Below are positions 1 to 10,541 of a stretch of 64,000 nucleotides of DNA, piece by piece. Within the stretch, counting starts at the first letter, position 1, and each line of letters opens with the position of its first letter. This DNA comes from Pontimonas sp. (GTDB lineage: Bacteria; Actinomycetota; Actinomycetes; Actinomycetales; Microbacteriaceae), in NCBI GenBank assembly GCA_018402295.1, contig JAGYJI010000006.1, forward strand, positions 62,001 through 126,000, in the 5' to 3' direction. The notes below the pieces were generated by a model. That model made no database searches, had not been told where the DNA came from, and was given only the letters and a program-made list of their open reading frames with translations. A program made the position numbers and the translations under genes.

Positions 1-406
1 CGGGCCTTCAAGACCTCGGCAAAGGAGGTAACACTCCACGACTGGCGTTGAATCCCCACCTGAGTCGATTGAGAGCCAGCAACGGTGAAGGACTGGGCTG
101 CTCGCCACATCACTCTCGGCGAGAGCGCCCGCAATGGCGGGCGTCATGTCGGCTTCGTCATAGAAGATGTTGACCGGCAGGGAGACCCCAATAAACAGCA
201 ACGGGGTTGCAATCATCGTTCCCCAGCTAAGGATTCGCTTTCCGAGACTCGGCTTTGGCTCGACCGGAGCGCTGGGCAGCTGGTCTCTCCTCCACCGCCA
301 CAGCAGCAGCAACGGGTGGAGTGGGAGTGAGGGCTCCGATCTTGTCCAGCTCTTTCCGCTGGCGCCTTGTCAAGGGTTGTTCTGGGGAGGAAGGTGTATT
401 CACCAT
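1..406 (-). CDS. N-terminal part of a secreted or membrane-anchored protein, possibly a cell-wall peptidase (partial at window edge; two apparent frameshifts)
   Basis: Minus-strand reading from ATG at 406 gives MVNTPSSPEQPLTRRQRKELDKIGALTP...; after a shift near 230 it gives RILSWGTMIATPLLFIGVSLPVNIFYDEADMTPAIAGALAESDVAS; after another near 95 it gives AQSFTVAGSQSTQVGIQRQSWSVTSFAEVLKA. This resembles N-termini of actinobacterial peptidoglycan peptidases, from memory. Confidence 0.45.
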
Positions 407-564
407 GCTCTACCCCCCACACGACACCTCACGACAATCAGACTCATTACCCTCTGCATAACGGATGACCAGAGATAAGTAACGGTTTGGTTAACCTATC
501 CAACCTCACCCCTCACTCCAAACCCCACCCCGGAACGTCGTGGAGAAGTCTGTCACCCCCAACT

Positions 565-1350
565 TCAGAAATCCTTGCCTTCAGCTGAGTAACCAGTGTG
601 GGGTGCCCGGCAAAAATACCCTCGCGCCCCTGGGGCAAATCCCTGAATACCGGCAATGACCCCTCCGGCTTCTGTGACCAACAACTCTCCTGCTGCGTGA
701 TCCCAGGGGTTTAGGGTGCGCTCAAAATACACATCCACGCGCCCCGCTGCCACGGCAGCGAGATCCAGGGACGCTGTTCCCATGCGACGAATATCTCGAA
801 CCTCACCAATGAGCTCGGCAAGAATTCGCACCTGCTCTCGTCGCATCGCCGTTGAATAGGCAAAACCCGTGGCCAGCAAGGCCAGGTTCATCGGCGGTGG
901 CTTCGCAATCTGCAAGCGCCTCTCCCCCAGAAATGACCCCTGACCCAGGGAGGCATGGAAAAGCTCCCCGGTGACGGGATTGAACACAACCCCCGCCTCC
1001 ACTTGCCAGGATCCTGGTGTGGGGTCCCCGGTCACCGCGGCAATGCTCACCGCGTAGTGGGGCATGTTGTAGAGAAAGTTGACGGTGCCATCAATGGGGT
1101 CCACCACCCAGGTGACCCCGGTGGTGGATTGCTCGACCTGTCCTTCTTCACCTAAGAAGCCATCGCCTGGGCATAGTTCCTGCAGGCGCCTAAAGAGAAA
1201 CTCTTCGGTCTCTTTGTCGACCGCGGTGACCACGTCCACATCAGAGGATTTGGTGTTCGCAACTTCGATGTGTCCGGCCCTGCGACTCACAATGAGCTCG
1301 CCGGCTTCCCGGGCGAGCTTCACTGCGACGTCGTGCAAATCGTGGGCCAT
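565..1350 (-). CDS. Inositol monophosphatase family protein
   Basis: Motifs GEEG and WVVDPIDGTVNF, plus NPWDHAAGELLVTEAGG, typical of the IMPase family. Confidence 0.9.
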   Translation of the reverse strand: MAHDLHDVAVKLAREAGELIVSRRAGHIEVANTKSSDVDVVTAVDKETEEFLFRRLQELCPGDGFLGEEGQVEQSTTGVTWVVDPIDGTVNFLYNMPHYAVSIAAVTGDPTPGSWQVEAGVVFNPVTGELFHASLGQGSFLGERRLQIAKPPPMNLALLATGFAYSTAMRREQVRILAELIGEVRDIRRMGTASLDLAAVAAGRVDVYFERTLNPWDHAAGELLVTEAGGVIAGIQGFAPGARGYFCRAPHTGYSAEGKDF

Positions 1351-1354
1351 GCTG

Positions 1355-1436
1355 TGGCGAGTGAGGGATTCGAACCCCCGAAGGCTGAGCCAGCTGATTT
1401 ACAGTCAGATCCCTTTGGCCGCTTGGGTAACTCGCC
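1355..1436 (-). tRNA. tRNA-Tyr (anticodon GTA)
   Basis: Reverse complement GGCGAGTTACCCAAGCGGCCAAAGGGATCTGACTGTAAATCAGCTGGCTCAGCCTTCGGGGGTTCGAATCCCTCACTCGCCA; 7-bp acceptor stem, T-arm GGTTCGAATCC, long variable arm. Confidence 0.95.
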
Positions 1437-1508
1437 ATGCGCTCCCGACCAATGTATTCATCAATCGGGTGCGCGCATCCCAGGATAACGGTATTTCGAA
1501 GCCCCATT

Positions 1509-1538
1509 GTCACGGGTCAGGGGTTTGGGACCCGTGAC
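1509..1538. repeat. Perfect 10-bp inverted repeat GTCACGGGTC-N10-GACCCGTGAC upstream of yajQ
   Basis: Read directly from sequence; located between the tRNA-Tyr 5' end and the yajQ ATG at 1569. Confidence 0.85.
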
Positions 1539-1568
1539 CCGGATGGTCTTTCTGGCTACCATGGAGAA

Positions 1569-2057
1569 ATGGCTGATTCTTCGTTTGACATTGTGAGCAA
1601 AGTGGACCCGATGGAGCTGGAAAACGCTGTCAACCAGGCCCATAAGGAACTCACCCAGAGATATGACTTCAAAGGCGTCGACGCCAAGTTGGAGAAGAAC
1701 GCGACCGGCATCGTCATGGAAGCCAACACCGAGGAGCGCGTCAAGGCAGTCTTGGATGTCCTGCAGTCCAAACTGGTCAAGCGCGGAATCTCACTGAAGA
1801 GCCTCGAGATGGGTGAGCCGGTGCTGAGCGGAAAAATCTACCGTCTCGGTGCCACCATCAAGGATGGAATCTCGGGCGAGAACGCCAAGAAGGTCACAGC
1901 ACTCATTCGCCAGGATGGCCCCAAGACGGTGAAGGCTTCCATCCAGGGCGATGAGATTCGCGTGAGCTCAAAGAGTCGTGATGATTTGCAACAGACCATT
2001 GCCTTGCTCAAATCAGCAGACCTCGATATCGACCTCCAATTCGTTAACTATCGCTAG
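1569..2057 (+). CDS. yajQ: YajQ family nucleotide-binding protein
   Basis: [36 protein letters not shown]...; ends [12 protein letters not shown]; characteristic of YajQ. Confidence 0.95.
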   Translation: MADSSFDIVSKVDPMELENAVNQAHKELTQRYDFKGVDAKLEKNATGIVMEANTEERVKAVLDVLQSKLVKRGISLKSLEMGEPVLSGKIYRLGATIKDGISGENAKKVTALIRQDGPKTVKASIQGDEIRVSSKSRDDLQQTIALLKSADLDIDLQFVNYR

Positions 2058-2078
2058 CGCTGTGAGCAGCATTCGCTG

Positions 2079-3554
2079 ATGGAGCTTGGAGCCTTCTGGG
2101 TCACCATCGCGCTCGTTGTCGACATTGCGTTTCGTATCATCGCGCTCGTGGTGGTTCCGAGAAACCGTCGACCCCAAACGGCGATGGCGTGGCTGCTCGC
2201 CATTTTCTTTATCCCCTACTTTGGGTTCCTCGCCTTTGTGGCGTTTGGTTCCAGACGCCTGCCCAAGAAACGGCGAGACAATCAGGTCGCCATCAACGAG
2301 CACCTCCGGTCCCGCTCCAGACTGCTCTCCGACGGAATTGTGGTGACCCCAGACAATCTTCTCGATCGACCCGAGTTCCCCCGGTGGCTCTCCCAAACCG
2401 TCTATATGAACGAGCGCTTGGGGGCAATGCCCATGGTGGCGGGCAATGATGTCTCGTTCTTGCCCGACTACGTGGGTTCTCTCGAGGACATGACCCGCGC
2501 CATTGAGGAGGCGACCAGCACCGTCCACGTCGAGTTTTACATCATGAGCTTCGACACCGTCACGACAAACTTCTTCCACGCCCTTGAGCGAGCAGGAAAC
2601 CGCGGCGTCACCGTTCGGGTGCTCTATGACCAGGTCGCAAGCGCTCGCATTCGCGGATATAAGGAGCTCCGGGCTGAACTGGATCGACTGGCGGTGTCTC
2701 ATGTGGCGATGTTGCCCATCCAGCCGTGGAAGGGCGTCTATCAACGCCCCGATCTTCGCAACCACCGAAAGCTCTTGGTCATTGACTCCCAGGTCGCCTA
2801 CACCGGCTCCCAAAACATCATCGAACCCAGCTACCGAAACCCCCGACACAAAGCCCGGGGTCTTGAATGGCTGGATGTCATGATGAGAGTCGAAGGCCCT
2901 CTTGCTGACAGCCTCGAAGCCCTGTTCGTCTCTGACTGGTATCAAGAAACCGGCGAACTGCTCACCACCCCGTCACCAGAAGCCCCCACGCACTCCGAAC
3001 AGAACGTCTGGGCTCAGGTGGTGCCGAGCGGTCCCGCTTTCGAGGGCGAGAACAACCTGAGACTGTTCAACTCCTTGGTTTATGGCGCGAGGCAACGCCT
3101 CGTGCTCTCCAGCCCCTACTTCGTCCCCGATGAGTCCATGCGCTATGCGATCACCACCGCTGCCGAGCGGGGTGTGGACGTGAACCTCATGGTCTCAGAA
3201 ATCGCCGACCAACCACTGGTGTTCTATGCCCAGCGCTCCTACTACGAAGACCTGCTCGCAGCAGGGGTGAAAATCTGGCTCTACAAGGCACCCACCATCT
3301 TGCATTCCAAGTTCGTGATTGTCGATGACGCGATCAGCGTGATCGGCTCCTCGAATATCGACATGCGAAGTTTCAGTTTGAACCTGGAGGTCTCCGTCTT
3401 GATGGCAAGCCCCCATGTTGTGGGGGAACTCGATGCTCTCTTTGTCGACTACCGGGCCAACAGCACAGAGCTCACGCTCTCCACCTGGCGCAAACGCCCC
3501 TGGTATGCACGCTTTATTGAGGGGCTTGCCCGCCTGACCGCAACAGTCCAGTAG
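2079..3554 (+). CDS. cls: Cardiolipin synthase (phospholipase D superfamily)
   Basis: Two HKD motifs, HRKLLVIDSQVAYTGSQNI and HSKFVIVDDAISVIGSSNIDMRS; N-terminal membrane segments with PLDc_N-like RRPQTAMAWLLAI. Confidence 0.93.
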   Translation: MELGAFWVTIALVVDIAFRIIALVVVPRNRRPQTAMAWLLAIFFIPYFGFLAFVAFGSRRLPKKRRDNQVAINEHLRSRSRLLSDGIVVTPDNLLDRPEFPRWLSQTVYMNERLGAMPMVAGNDVSFLPDYVGSLEDMTRAIEEATSTVHVEFYIMSFDTVTTNFFHALERAGNRGVTVRVLYDQVASARIRGYKELRAELDRLAVSHVAMLPIQPWKGVYQRPDLRNHRKLLVIDSQVAYTGSQNIIEPSYRNPRHKARGLEWLDVMMRVEGPLADSLEALFVSDWYQETGELLTTPSPEAPTHSEQNVWAQVVPSGPAFEGENNLRLFNSLVYGARQRLVLSSPYFVPDESMRYAITTAAERGVDVNLMVSEIADQPLVFYAQRSYYEDLLAAGVKIWLYKAPTILHSKFVIVDDAISVIGSSNIDMRSFSLNLEVSVLMASPHVVGELDALFVDYRANSTELTLSTWRKRPWYARFIEGLARLTATVQ

Positions 3555-3557
3555 GAG

Positions 3558-4916
3558 CTAGGAAGACCCCAGGGAAATCTCGAGCATCTCCTCGCGGGGA
3601 ACAACCTTGATGCGCTCCCGTCCGTGCTCCGAGCCCCTAGCCAACTCCGCCTCATCGAGGCGGTGCCAGCCCTCGAGGTTCGTGTAGGAAACACCTCTGG
3701 AGTCCAGAAGGTCTGTGACACTCTGCTCATCGGGATCACTCGGGCTCCACCAGGACGCCTGGTCTTTGACCACGTGCTGGATGGTCTCCATCGCGTCACT
3801 CTTGGTGTGACCAATGAGGCCCACAGGGCCTCTCTTGATCCACCCGGTGGCATAAACACCGGGCATGATTCCATTGGTGTCATCCAACACTTGGCCCTCG
3901 TGGTTCGGGATAACTCCGCGACGGTCGTCATAGGGGATTCCTGGCAGCGGTGACCCCCGGTACCCCACAGCTCGGTAGAGCGCTTGAACCGGAATCTCTC
4001 GAATCTCACCGGTTCCTCGGACCCCGCCAGCACCATCAGGTTCGGTCCGCTCATAACGGAAGCCCTCCACGCGGTCTGATCCCAGAACCTCCAGGGGCTT
4101 GGCATAGAAGTGCAGGTGCAGACGCCTCGATGCCGTGCCCTTCTCGCGTGCTCGCCAGTTATCAAACGTCTTGTTGATGACAAAGATCTGTTTGTTGGAC
4201 TCAATCGCACTCTTCGCGGCCTCATCGAGGACAAAATCTTCCTCATAGACGACCATGTCCACGTCGTTCATCTCGCCAAGCTCTCGCAGCTCCAGCGGCG
4301 TGAACTTGACCTGCATGGGTCCCCGGCGACCAAAGACATGGACGTCCGTCACGGGAGAGGCCTTCAGGCCCTCCAGGACGTTGTCCGGAACCTCGGTGGG
4401 CAACAGGTCGTCGGGGTGCTTGGTGAGCATGCGGGCAACGTCGAGGGCGACGTTGCCGTTGCCGATGACGGCAACTTCTTTCGCCTCCAGTGGCCAGGTG
4501 CGGGGGACGTCGGGGTGACCGTCATACCAACTGACAAAGTCCGCCCCGCCATAGCTGCCGGGAAGCTCAATCCCTGGAATATCAAGGTCCGCGTCCTGAA
4601 TGGCACCGGTCGAGAAAATCACCGCGTGGTAGTGCTTCTTCAGATCCTCCAGGGTGATGTCGGTTCCGTAGTTGACGTTGCCAAAGAGGCGAATCTGTCC
4701 GGTGTCGAGCACTTCCCGCAACGCGGTGATGATGCCCTTGATGCGCGGGTGGTCAGGAGCAACCCCGTAGCGGACCAGACCGTAGGGGGCTGGCAAGCGC
4801 TCAAACAAGTCAATGGAGACATCAAAGGATCGCTCGTGCTTGAGCAGAATGTCGGCTGCATAGATTCCTGCGGGACCGGCTCCCACTATTGCTAAGCGCA
4901 AGCGCGACATACCCAT
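3558..4916 (-). CDS. fprA: Ferredoxin/adrenodoxin-NADP+ reductase-like FAD protein (FprA type)
   Basis: GAGPAGIYAAD, PYGLVRYGVAPDH, GNGNVALDVARML, YATGWIKRGPVGLIGHTKSDA. Confidence 0.92.
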   Translation of the reverse strand: MGMSRLRLAIVGAGPAGIYAADILLKHERSFDVSIDLFERLPAPYGLVRYGVAPDHPRIKGIITALREVLDTGQIRLFGNVNYGTDITLEDLKKHYHAVIFSTGAIQDADLDIPGIELPGSYGGADFVSWYDGHPDVPRTWPLEAKEVAVIGNGNVALDVARMLTKHPDDLLPTEVPDNVLEGLKASPVTDVHVFGRRGPMQVKFTPLELRELGEMNDVDMVVYEEDFVLDEAAKSAIESNKQIFVINKTFDNWRAREKGTASRRLHLHFYAKPLEVLGSDRVEGFRYERTEPDGAGGVRGTGEIREIPVQALYRAVGYRGSPLPGIPYDDRRGVIPNHEGQVLDDTNGIMPGVYATGWIKRGPVGLIGHTKSDAMETIQHVVKDQASWWSPSDPDEQSVTDLLDSRGVSYTNLEGWHRLDEAELARGSEHGRERIKVVPREEMLEISLGSS

Positions 4917-4951
4917 CCTTGTCTTCCCAGAACAACCACCAAAGCTCTAAT

Positions 4952-6026
4952 TTAGTGGCTTCGCTTCACAACCTGGTGAGCGAAGCGAATCAGCGCTTCT
5001 TTGACGATTCCCTCCGGGACACCGTCGAGCTCCGCGATGGCCTCATCGGCCATCGCCCGAGCGGTGTCCATGGTGCGGGTGGTGACAGCGTGCTCCCGCA
5101 ATTCGCGAATGGAGTCCTGGAACTCCTCCTCGGTTGCTTCCCCGAGTGTCCCGCGGGCAAGCTTCGCCAACAGGGCCACTGCCTCGGCGTCTCCGCCATC
5201 GGCGAGTTCCTGCAAATAGAGCATCGGCAGGGTCGTCACCCCACGCCTGACATCGGTTCCCGGTGGTTTTCCGGTTCCCGAGTCACGGTCGGCCAAATCA
5301 ATCACGTCATCGACGAGTTGGAACGCAATGCCAATCTTCTCGCCAAATTTTCTGGCCGGGGGAACCAGGTTCTCAGGCCCTCCCGACATCCGAATTCCAA
5401 ACTCGGAGGCCAGAGCAATCAGTGACCCGGTCTTGTCGGAGAGCACGGTGAGGTAGTGGGCGATGGGTTCTTGGCCAGGTTTCGGACCGACCGTCTCCCG
5501 CATCTGACCCAAACACAAGCCGCTCAAAGGTTGCGGCTTGAAGGGTGATGGCTTGCTGACCCATGGAGCCGACCAAACTGCCAGCCCGGGCAAACAGTAA
5601 ATCCCCGGCGAGGATGGCGACCGAGTTTCCCCAGACGGTTTGGGCCGCGGCAACGCCGCGGCGCTGGGCAGCCTCGTCCATCACGTCATCGTGATAGAGG
5701 GTGGCCAGGTGGGTGAGTTCGATTACTTGGGCTGCCCGAATGACCTTCTCGTTGATTCCCTCACCCCACTGGGCGGTGAGCAACATCAACAACGGGCGGA
5801 TTCTCTTGCCTCCGGCAGAGAACAAATACCTGGCCACCGCATCGGCGATGTCTTCGGAGAACTTCAGTTCCCGCGCGATCCCCTGCTCGATCTGGTCCAG
5901 GCCCTCATCGAGTGCTGCGGCCAGCGCTTTTTCCTCTTTGGAGGCAAACAGCAATGAGCCTCCGGTGAGGAAAGCTGCGCCCCGACCCGCAGCGTCTGTC
6001 ACAGCTGTGGGGGTTGTGGGAGTCAC
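4952..6026 (-). CDS. Polyprenyl diphosphate synthase (apparent frameshift near 5515-5525)
   Basis: GGKRIRPLLML, YHDDVMDEA in one frame; AFQLVDDVIDLADRDSGTGKPPGTD in the overlapping second frame. Confidence 0.9.
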
Positions 6027-6904
6027 GGGAAGTCCTTTAGGGAGTGGGAGGTGAAATGTCCTGGATGGGCATCAGACACCGAGGATGTGGAGGGTGAGGC
6101 CGGTCGGCTTCGTCTCTTGCCGATCGACTCACGTACTTTGGAGTCTTCCGGGCTTCGTGCCCGGTGTAAGGCCACAATGCCTCCTGTCAGGTTACGGTAT
6201 GCAACCCGAGTAAAACCTGCAGCCCGCAACCATTGGGAGAGAACTCTCTGCTCCGGCCACTCGTTGATGGAGTCCATCAGATATCGGTAGGCCTCCTTGT
6301 GGCTGCTGGACAGCGCCGTCACCGCCGGCATGACGTATTTCATGTAGCCCCGATACCCGGCACGAACAATCGGTGCTGCCGGGTGGGAAAACTCACAGAT
6401 AACTATCCGCCCACCGGGTTTCAGCACCCGATACATCTCACCAATAGCCACCTGGGGTTGCTGGACGTTGCGCAACCCAAAACTGATGGTGACCGCATCA
6501 AAACTGGCGGGAGGGAAAGGCAACGCCTCAGCGTCACCCTCCACAAACTCAATATCGGGGTGGCGTGTGCGGCCCTCCGCCACCATTCCGGGGGAAAAAT
6601 CGAGAGCAACGACCGTTGCTCCCGTTTTCTGCAGGGCTTTGGAGGACGTCCCGGTGCCCGCCGCCACGTCGAGCACCCGCTCGCCGGGTTTCAGATCGAG
6701 GGCTTTGACCGTGGCCATTCGCCACAACACCGAGTTTCCACCAGAGAGTAGGGCGTTGGTGCGGTCATAGCCTTTGGCGACCTCGTTGAACATGCCAGCT
6801 ACTTCGTCTGGATTTTTGTTCAAGTCCGCGGTGGTCACGCTCCCTAGAGTACTCGGGGAAAGTGACGAAAAGCCGGGAGAGTCTCGCTCCAGGCATGTCC
6901 TCAC
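6023..6904 (-). CDS. menG: Demethylmenaquinone methyltransferase
   Basis: VAGMFNEVAKGYDRTNALLSGGNS, VLDVAAGTGTSS, FGLRNV, GGRIVICEFSHP; UbiE/MenG family. C-terminal extension and exact start are uncertain. Confidence 0.88.
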   Translation of the reverse strand: MRTCLERDSPGFSSLSPSTLGSVTTADLNKNPDEVAGMFNEVAKGYDRTNALLSGGNSVLWRMATVKALDLKPGERVLDVAAGTGTSSKALQKTGATVVALDFSPGMVAEGRTRHPDIEFVEGDAEALPFPPASFDAVTISFGLRNVQQPQVAIGEMYRVLKPGGRIVICEFSHPAAPIVRAGYRGYMKYVMPAVTALSSSHKEAYRYLMDSINEWPEQRVLSQWLRAAGFTRVAYRNLTGGIVALHRARSPEDSKVRESIGKRRSRPASPSTSSVSDAHPGHFTSHSLKDFP

Positions 6905-6920
6905 CCAGCCGTACTAGCCT

Positions 6921-8178
6921 GTGCGGGTGGCCACAACAACAACCTCTCTCCTGGTGCGAACGCGCGCCATGACTCACGAGGGTGCCCTCACCGAGTGGGT
7001 GAGTGCCGAGAACCCGTTGACGTTCCAGCGGCTCGGTCACGGGTTTGTCGGCCTGGGTCAAGCCCTGCGCCTCACCTTTAGAGGCCCGAATCGTTTTCTG
7101 GACGCAAGCACCGCCTGGAAAGAGTTGGTGGACGAACGCCGAGATTGACGACGCGGTCTCTGTTCCAGGCTCCGGTCTGATGTGTTTTGGCACGTTCACG
7201 TTCAGTGACCACTCCTCCCAGGAGAGCGTCCTGATCATCCCGCAGGTGGTGATCGGACGCCAGGGTTCCACCTCCTGGCGGACCAACATCTCGATCACCG
7301 GCGATGCCCCCAAAACCCAGAGCTCGAGAGGCTCCACCCCGGCAGAATTTGCTCCCCTGAACTGGCGACCAGGCCTGGTCAGCGAGGAAGACTATGTGGC
7401 CGGTGTCACCGGCATCATCTCCCAAGTCCACGAGGGTGTTGCCGACAAGGTTGTCCTCGCCCGGGATCTCGTCGCCCATGCGCCTGGCATGCGCGATTGG
7501 CGCGGAGCCATCTCGCGCCTCACCGAGACCTACCCCGATTGCCAAACCTTCGCCATCGATGGGTTTGTGGGCTCCACCCCGGAAACCCTGGCCCGGGTTG
7601 ACCGAGGGCGCCTGGGTATCCGAGTCCTCGCGGGGTCTATCGCCCGCGGTTCCAACCCCGCTGATGACCGTGGGAAAGCTCAGGAGCTCATTACCTCCAC
7701 CAAAGACAACGACGAGCACCGCTACGCGGTGAACAGCATCATGGAGTCTCTTCGAGCCCTCACCCCTCACGCCGTGGCAGATGAGCAACCCTTCACGGTG
7801 AAGCTCGCGAACGTGTGGCACTTAGCCACCGATATCGAAGCCAAACTTCCCGACACTGTCTCCAGCCTCGATGTGGTGGCGGCCCTGCACCCCAGTGCTG
7901 CTGTGGCGGGCTCCCCGACCGACGTCGCACTGGAGCTGATCTCGACTCATGAGCCCTTTGACCGCGGTCGATATGCGGGACCCGTCGGGTGGATGGACGC
8001 CTCCGGTGATGGCGAATGGTCTGTGGCCCTGCGCTGTGCGCAGTGGTCGAGCGAGGGAACCCTCACCGCCTATGCGGGGGCTGGAATTGTGGCGGATTCG
8101 GATCCCGAATCCGAGCTCTTAGAAACCCGCCTCAAATTCAAACCCATCGTCCAGGCCTTCGGCCAGGACGTCGACTAG
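6921..8178 (+). CDS. menF: Isochorismate synthase (apparent frameshift near 7130-7148)
   Basis: Chorismate-binding signatures KVVLARDL, LAGSIARGSNPADD, AALHPSAAVAGSPTDVAL, GRYAGPVGWMDASGDGEWSVALRCA; N-terminal part in another frame ends ...AWKELVDERRD. Confidence 0.9.
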
Positions 8179-8189
8179 TCCCTGGCCAC

Positions 8190-9875
8190 CTAGTCCCTCG
8201 GCAACGAGATATCCACCAGGAGATAGCTCTCGCTGCTGGCGAGAGCTTCGGTCAGCTCTCCCATCGTGGTCACCGCTTGGTAACTCCAGCCATACGCTGC
8301 TGCGAGCGAGGAAAAGTCAACACCGTGGGGTGTGTAAAACGCTCGGTCAAAGTCGTCACCAGGTGCAGAGTCCTTGACCTCCAGGGAGTCAAAGATGGTC
8401 CCGCCACCATCGTTGGCGACAAAGACCTGAACGCGACCCTCATCCGGAACACCGGGCTCCCTCATCAGGGAGCCAGCATCGTGAAGCAGAGCCAGGTCTC
8501 CCAGGAGCACCCGGGTAACGCCTGTCACACCAGCATTCGCTGCTGCTCCGGCAACTCCTCTGGCAAACGACACCGTCCCGTCAATCCCGGAGAGTCCTCG
8601 GTTGGAATAGACGGTGATGTTTTTGGGTCCCACAACCTCATCCACCACCCGAACCATGCGGGATGCTCCGAGCACCAAGCGGTCGTGCGGCCAGGTGGCC
8701 TCCCACATCGCCAGAGCGAGCCCCTCTCTGGTGACGGGTCGACGCAGAACTGCCATTTCTTGTGTGGCAAAGGCACTCCTGCTGGCGGGATCACTCGAGG
8801 CCACAGACTCCAGATCGGGAGCCTCGGGAACGATGCTCTCGTAGAACCTCGGCATGGCGCTCGCGACCCGCCATCACCCAGGGCTTCACCCACTCCGCTG
8901 TCTCTGCCTTTGTGGCGGGCCTGGAGACCTCAATCCCCTCGACTACCGTCGCTGACCGACTGGGGTTGGGGACCTCCGCAGCGCTTCCTCGCACCACATA
9001 GTGCGCAAGCGAAGTGTCAGAGAGCAACCCCCACACCTCGCGAGAGAGTGTGGGCCTGCCCCAGGTGATCACCCGGGTGATAGCCCCTGAACCACTGAGC
9101 TCTCGCACCATGGTCCGGTAGTCCAACACAAGGTGCGGACCGAAGTGTGCACCACTGACTGCCTCCGCAATCAGGGGTGCTCCGATCTCTACCGCGAAAG
9201 CCTCCGCTGCAGCTCCTGCCCCGTGACCAGCGATCACCAGGGTGCCAGGAGCAGGGTCCAGCGTCACCGTGTCACCAGCATGAGCGGGTGACACGGGGTC
9301 TGTGGTTCCGGGATCACCAGGTCGTCTGTTGCAGCACCACTGAGGGGTTCCCGGAAACCGACGTTCAGGTGAACCGGGTGCCGTGACCCCAGAGCAATAG
9401 TCATGACCTCACGGGCCACTGCGGCAACCGCCTCTGGCGTCACCTCATCGGGGGTGGGAACAGAAATGGTCGGGGCAAAGACTCCCAACAGTCCCTCGTG
9501 GGTGGTGGTTTGGTTGGCCCCGACGCCCCGGAGTTCTTCGGGGCGATCGGCGCTCAGGAGAATCAGCGGCGTGCCCGAGTGGTGGGCTTCCATGACGGCT
9601 GGCAGATAGTGGCCAGGCGCTGAACCCGACGTGGAGACACAGACCGCTGGCATGCCGGACTCCGTGGCAATACCGAGTGCTCGAAACGCAGCGCTTCGCT
9701 CGTCGATGACGACGTGAACGCGAAGCTCACCGTCGGTGACGCGCTCCCACTCCAGTGCGGCAAGCGCCAGCGCTTGTGACCGGGAGCCGGGAGAGAGAAC
9801 AACGTCACGAACCCCCCAGGAATAGAGCTCACCGAGGAAGGCTCTCGACCACGTGGTGGCCGGAGAGTGACTCAT
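8190..9875 (-). CDS. menD: 2-succinyl-5-enolpyruvyl-6-hydroxy-3-cyclohexene-1-carboxylate synthase (two apparent frameshifts, near 9295 and 8850)
   Basis: N-terminal LGELYSWGVRDVVLSPGSRSQALALAA...STSGSAPGHYLPAVMEAHHSGTPLILLSADRPEELRGVGANQTT; C-terminal VVGPKNITVYSNRGLSGIDGTVSFARGVA, LLGDLALLHDAGSL. Confidence 0.93.
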
Positions 9876-10267
9876 GAGGATTTTGGTGGGGTGTCCTGGT
9901 CGCCCTCAGTGTCCCCGCCTGGAGGGTTGTCTTCCTCATCGAGCTTTCGCAGCTCCTCTTCGAGGCGGCGAATACGTTCATCGGAGGATTCCGAGTCAAT
10001 GCTGCCGAGGAATCGGGGGTCGTCATCGGGGGCGCGACCGGTGGTCCGGCGTTGTGTGGGACCTTTGCGGGCTTTTCCGACCAGAAGCCAGAGGATGGGA
10101 CCAATAACGGGCAGCGCCACCACGACAGCAATCCAGACGGGCTTGGGGAATGCCCGAACCCGCGGACCCTGGGTCATAAACAGGTCCACCAGCGCATAGA
10201 CGGTGAAGGCCACCGCTGCGACCGACCCAATAACTATCCACCGAACCATGTCGCCGATTCTACGCAC
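9872..10267 (-). CDS. Small membrane protein with PLDc_N-like domain
   Basis: Two TM segments: WIVIGSVAAVAFTVYALVDLFMT and KPVWIAVVVALPVIGPILWLLVGKAR. Confidence 0.7.
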   Translation of the reverse strand: MRRIGDMVRWIVIGSVAAVAFTVYALVDLFMTQGPRVRAFPKPVWIAVVVALPVIGPILWLLVGKARKGPTQRRTTGRAPDDDPRFLGSIDSESSDERIRRLEEELRKLDEEDNPPGGDTEGDQDTPPKSS

Positions 10268-10280
10268 CTAGACTGGGAGG

Positions 10281-10541
10281 GTGTCTCCCTGGTTTCGCTA
10301 CAGCCTCATACGCTTAGGACTCTTTGGGGCAACTTTCAGCCTTCTGATGGTTCTCGGCATCATCTGGTGGGCTTCTGCCCTTTTCGCCACCGCGATCTCG
10401 TTCGCGGTGTCCTACATCTTCTTCTACAAGCTCCGCACCCAGGTGGCAGCTGACTTTGCCGAGCGGGTGAGCAAGTCGAAGGACACGGACGAGGACTCCG
10501 CCATCGAAGATGGCGAGATCGACTCAGAGGGCAATCGCTAA
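10281..10541 (+). CDS. DUF4229-like membrane protein
   Basis: Two TM helices followed by FFYKLRTQVAADFAERV and an acidic tail; position in a men cluster is consistent. Confidence 0.6.
   Translation: MSPWFRYSLIRLGLFGATFSLLMVLGIIWWASALFATAISFAVSYIFFYKLRTQVAADFAERVSKSKDTDEDSAIEDGEIDSEGNR

Noticed and set aside
300-315. CAG/CAGCAA triplet run (possible microsatellite)
   Set aside because: Only a few units, explained by Ala-rich coding sequence on the minus strand
2013-2945. 310-aa minus-strand ORF
   Set aside because: Lies antisense inside cls, which has complete HKD motifs; no recognisable motifs itself and typical of high-GC antisense ORFs
3449-4246. 265-aa minus-strand ORF (with 4110..4895 +)
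   Set aside because: Shadow frames over fprA, which has clear FAD and NADPH motifs
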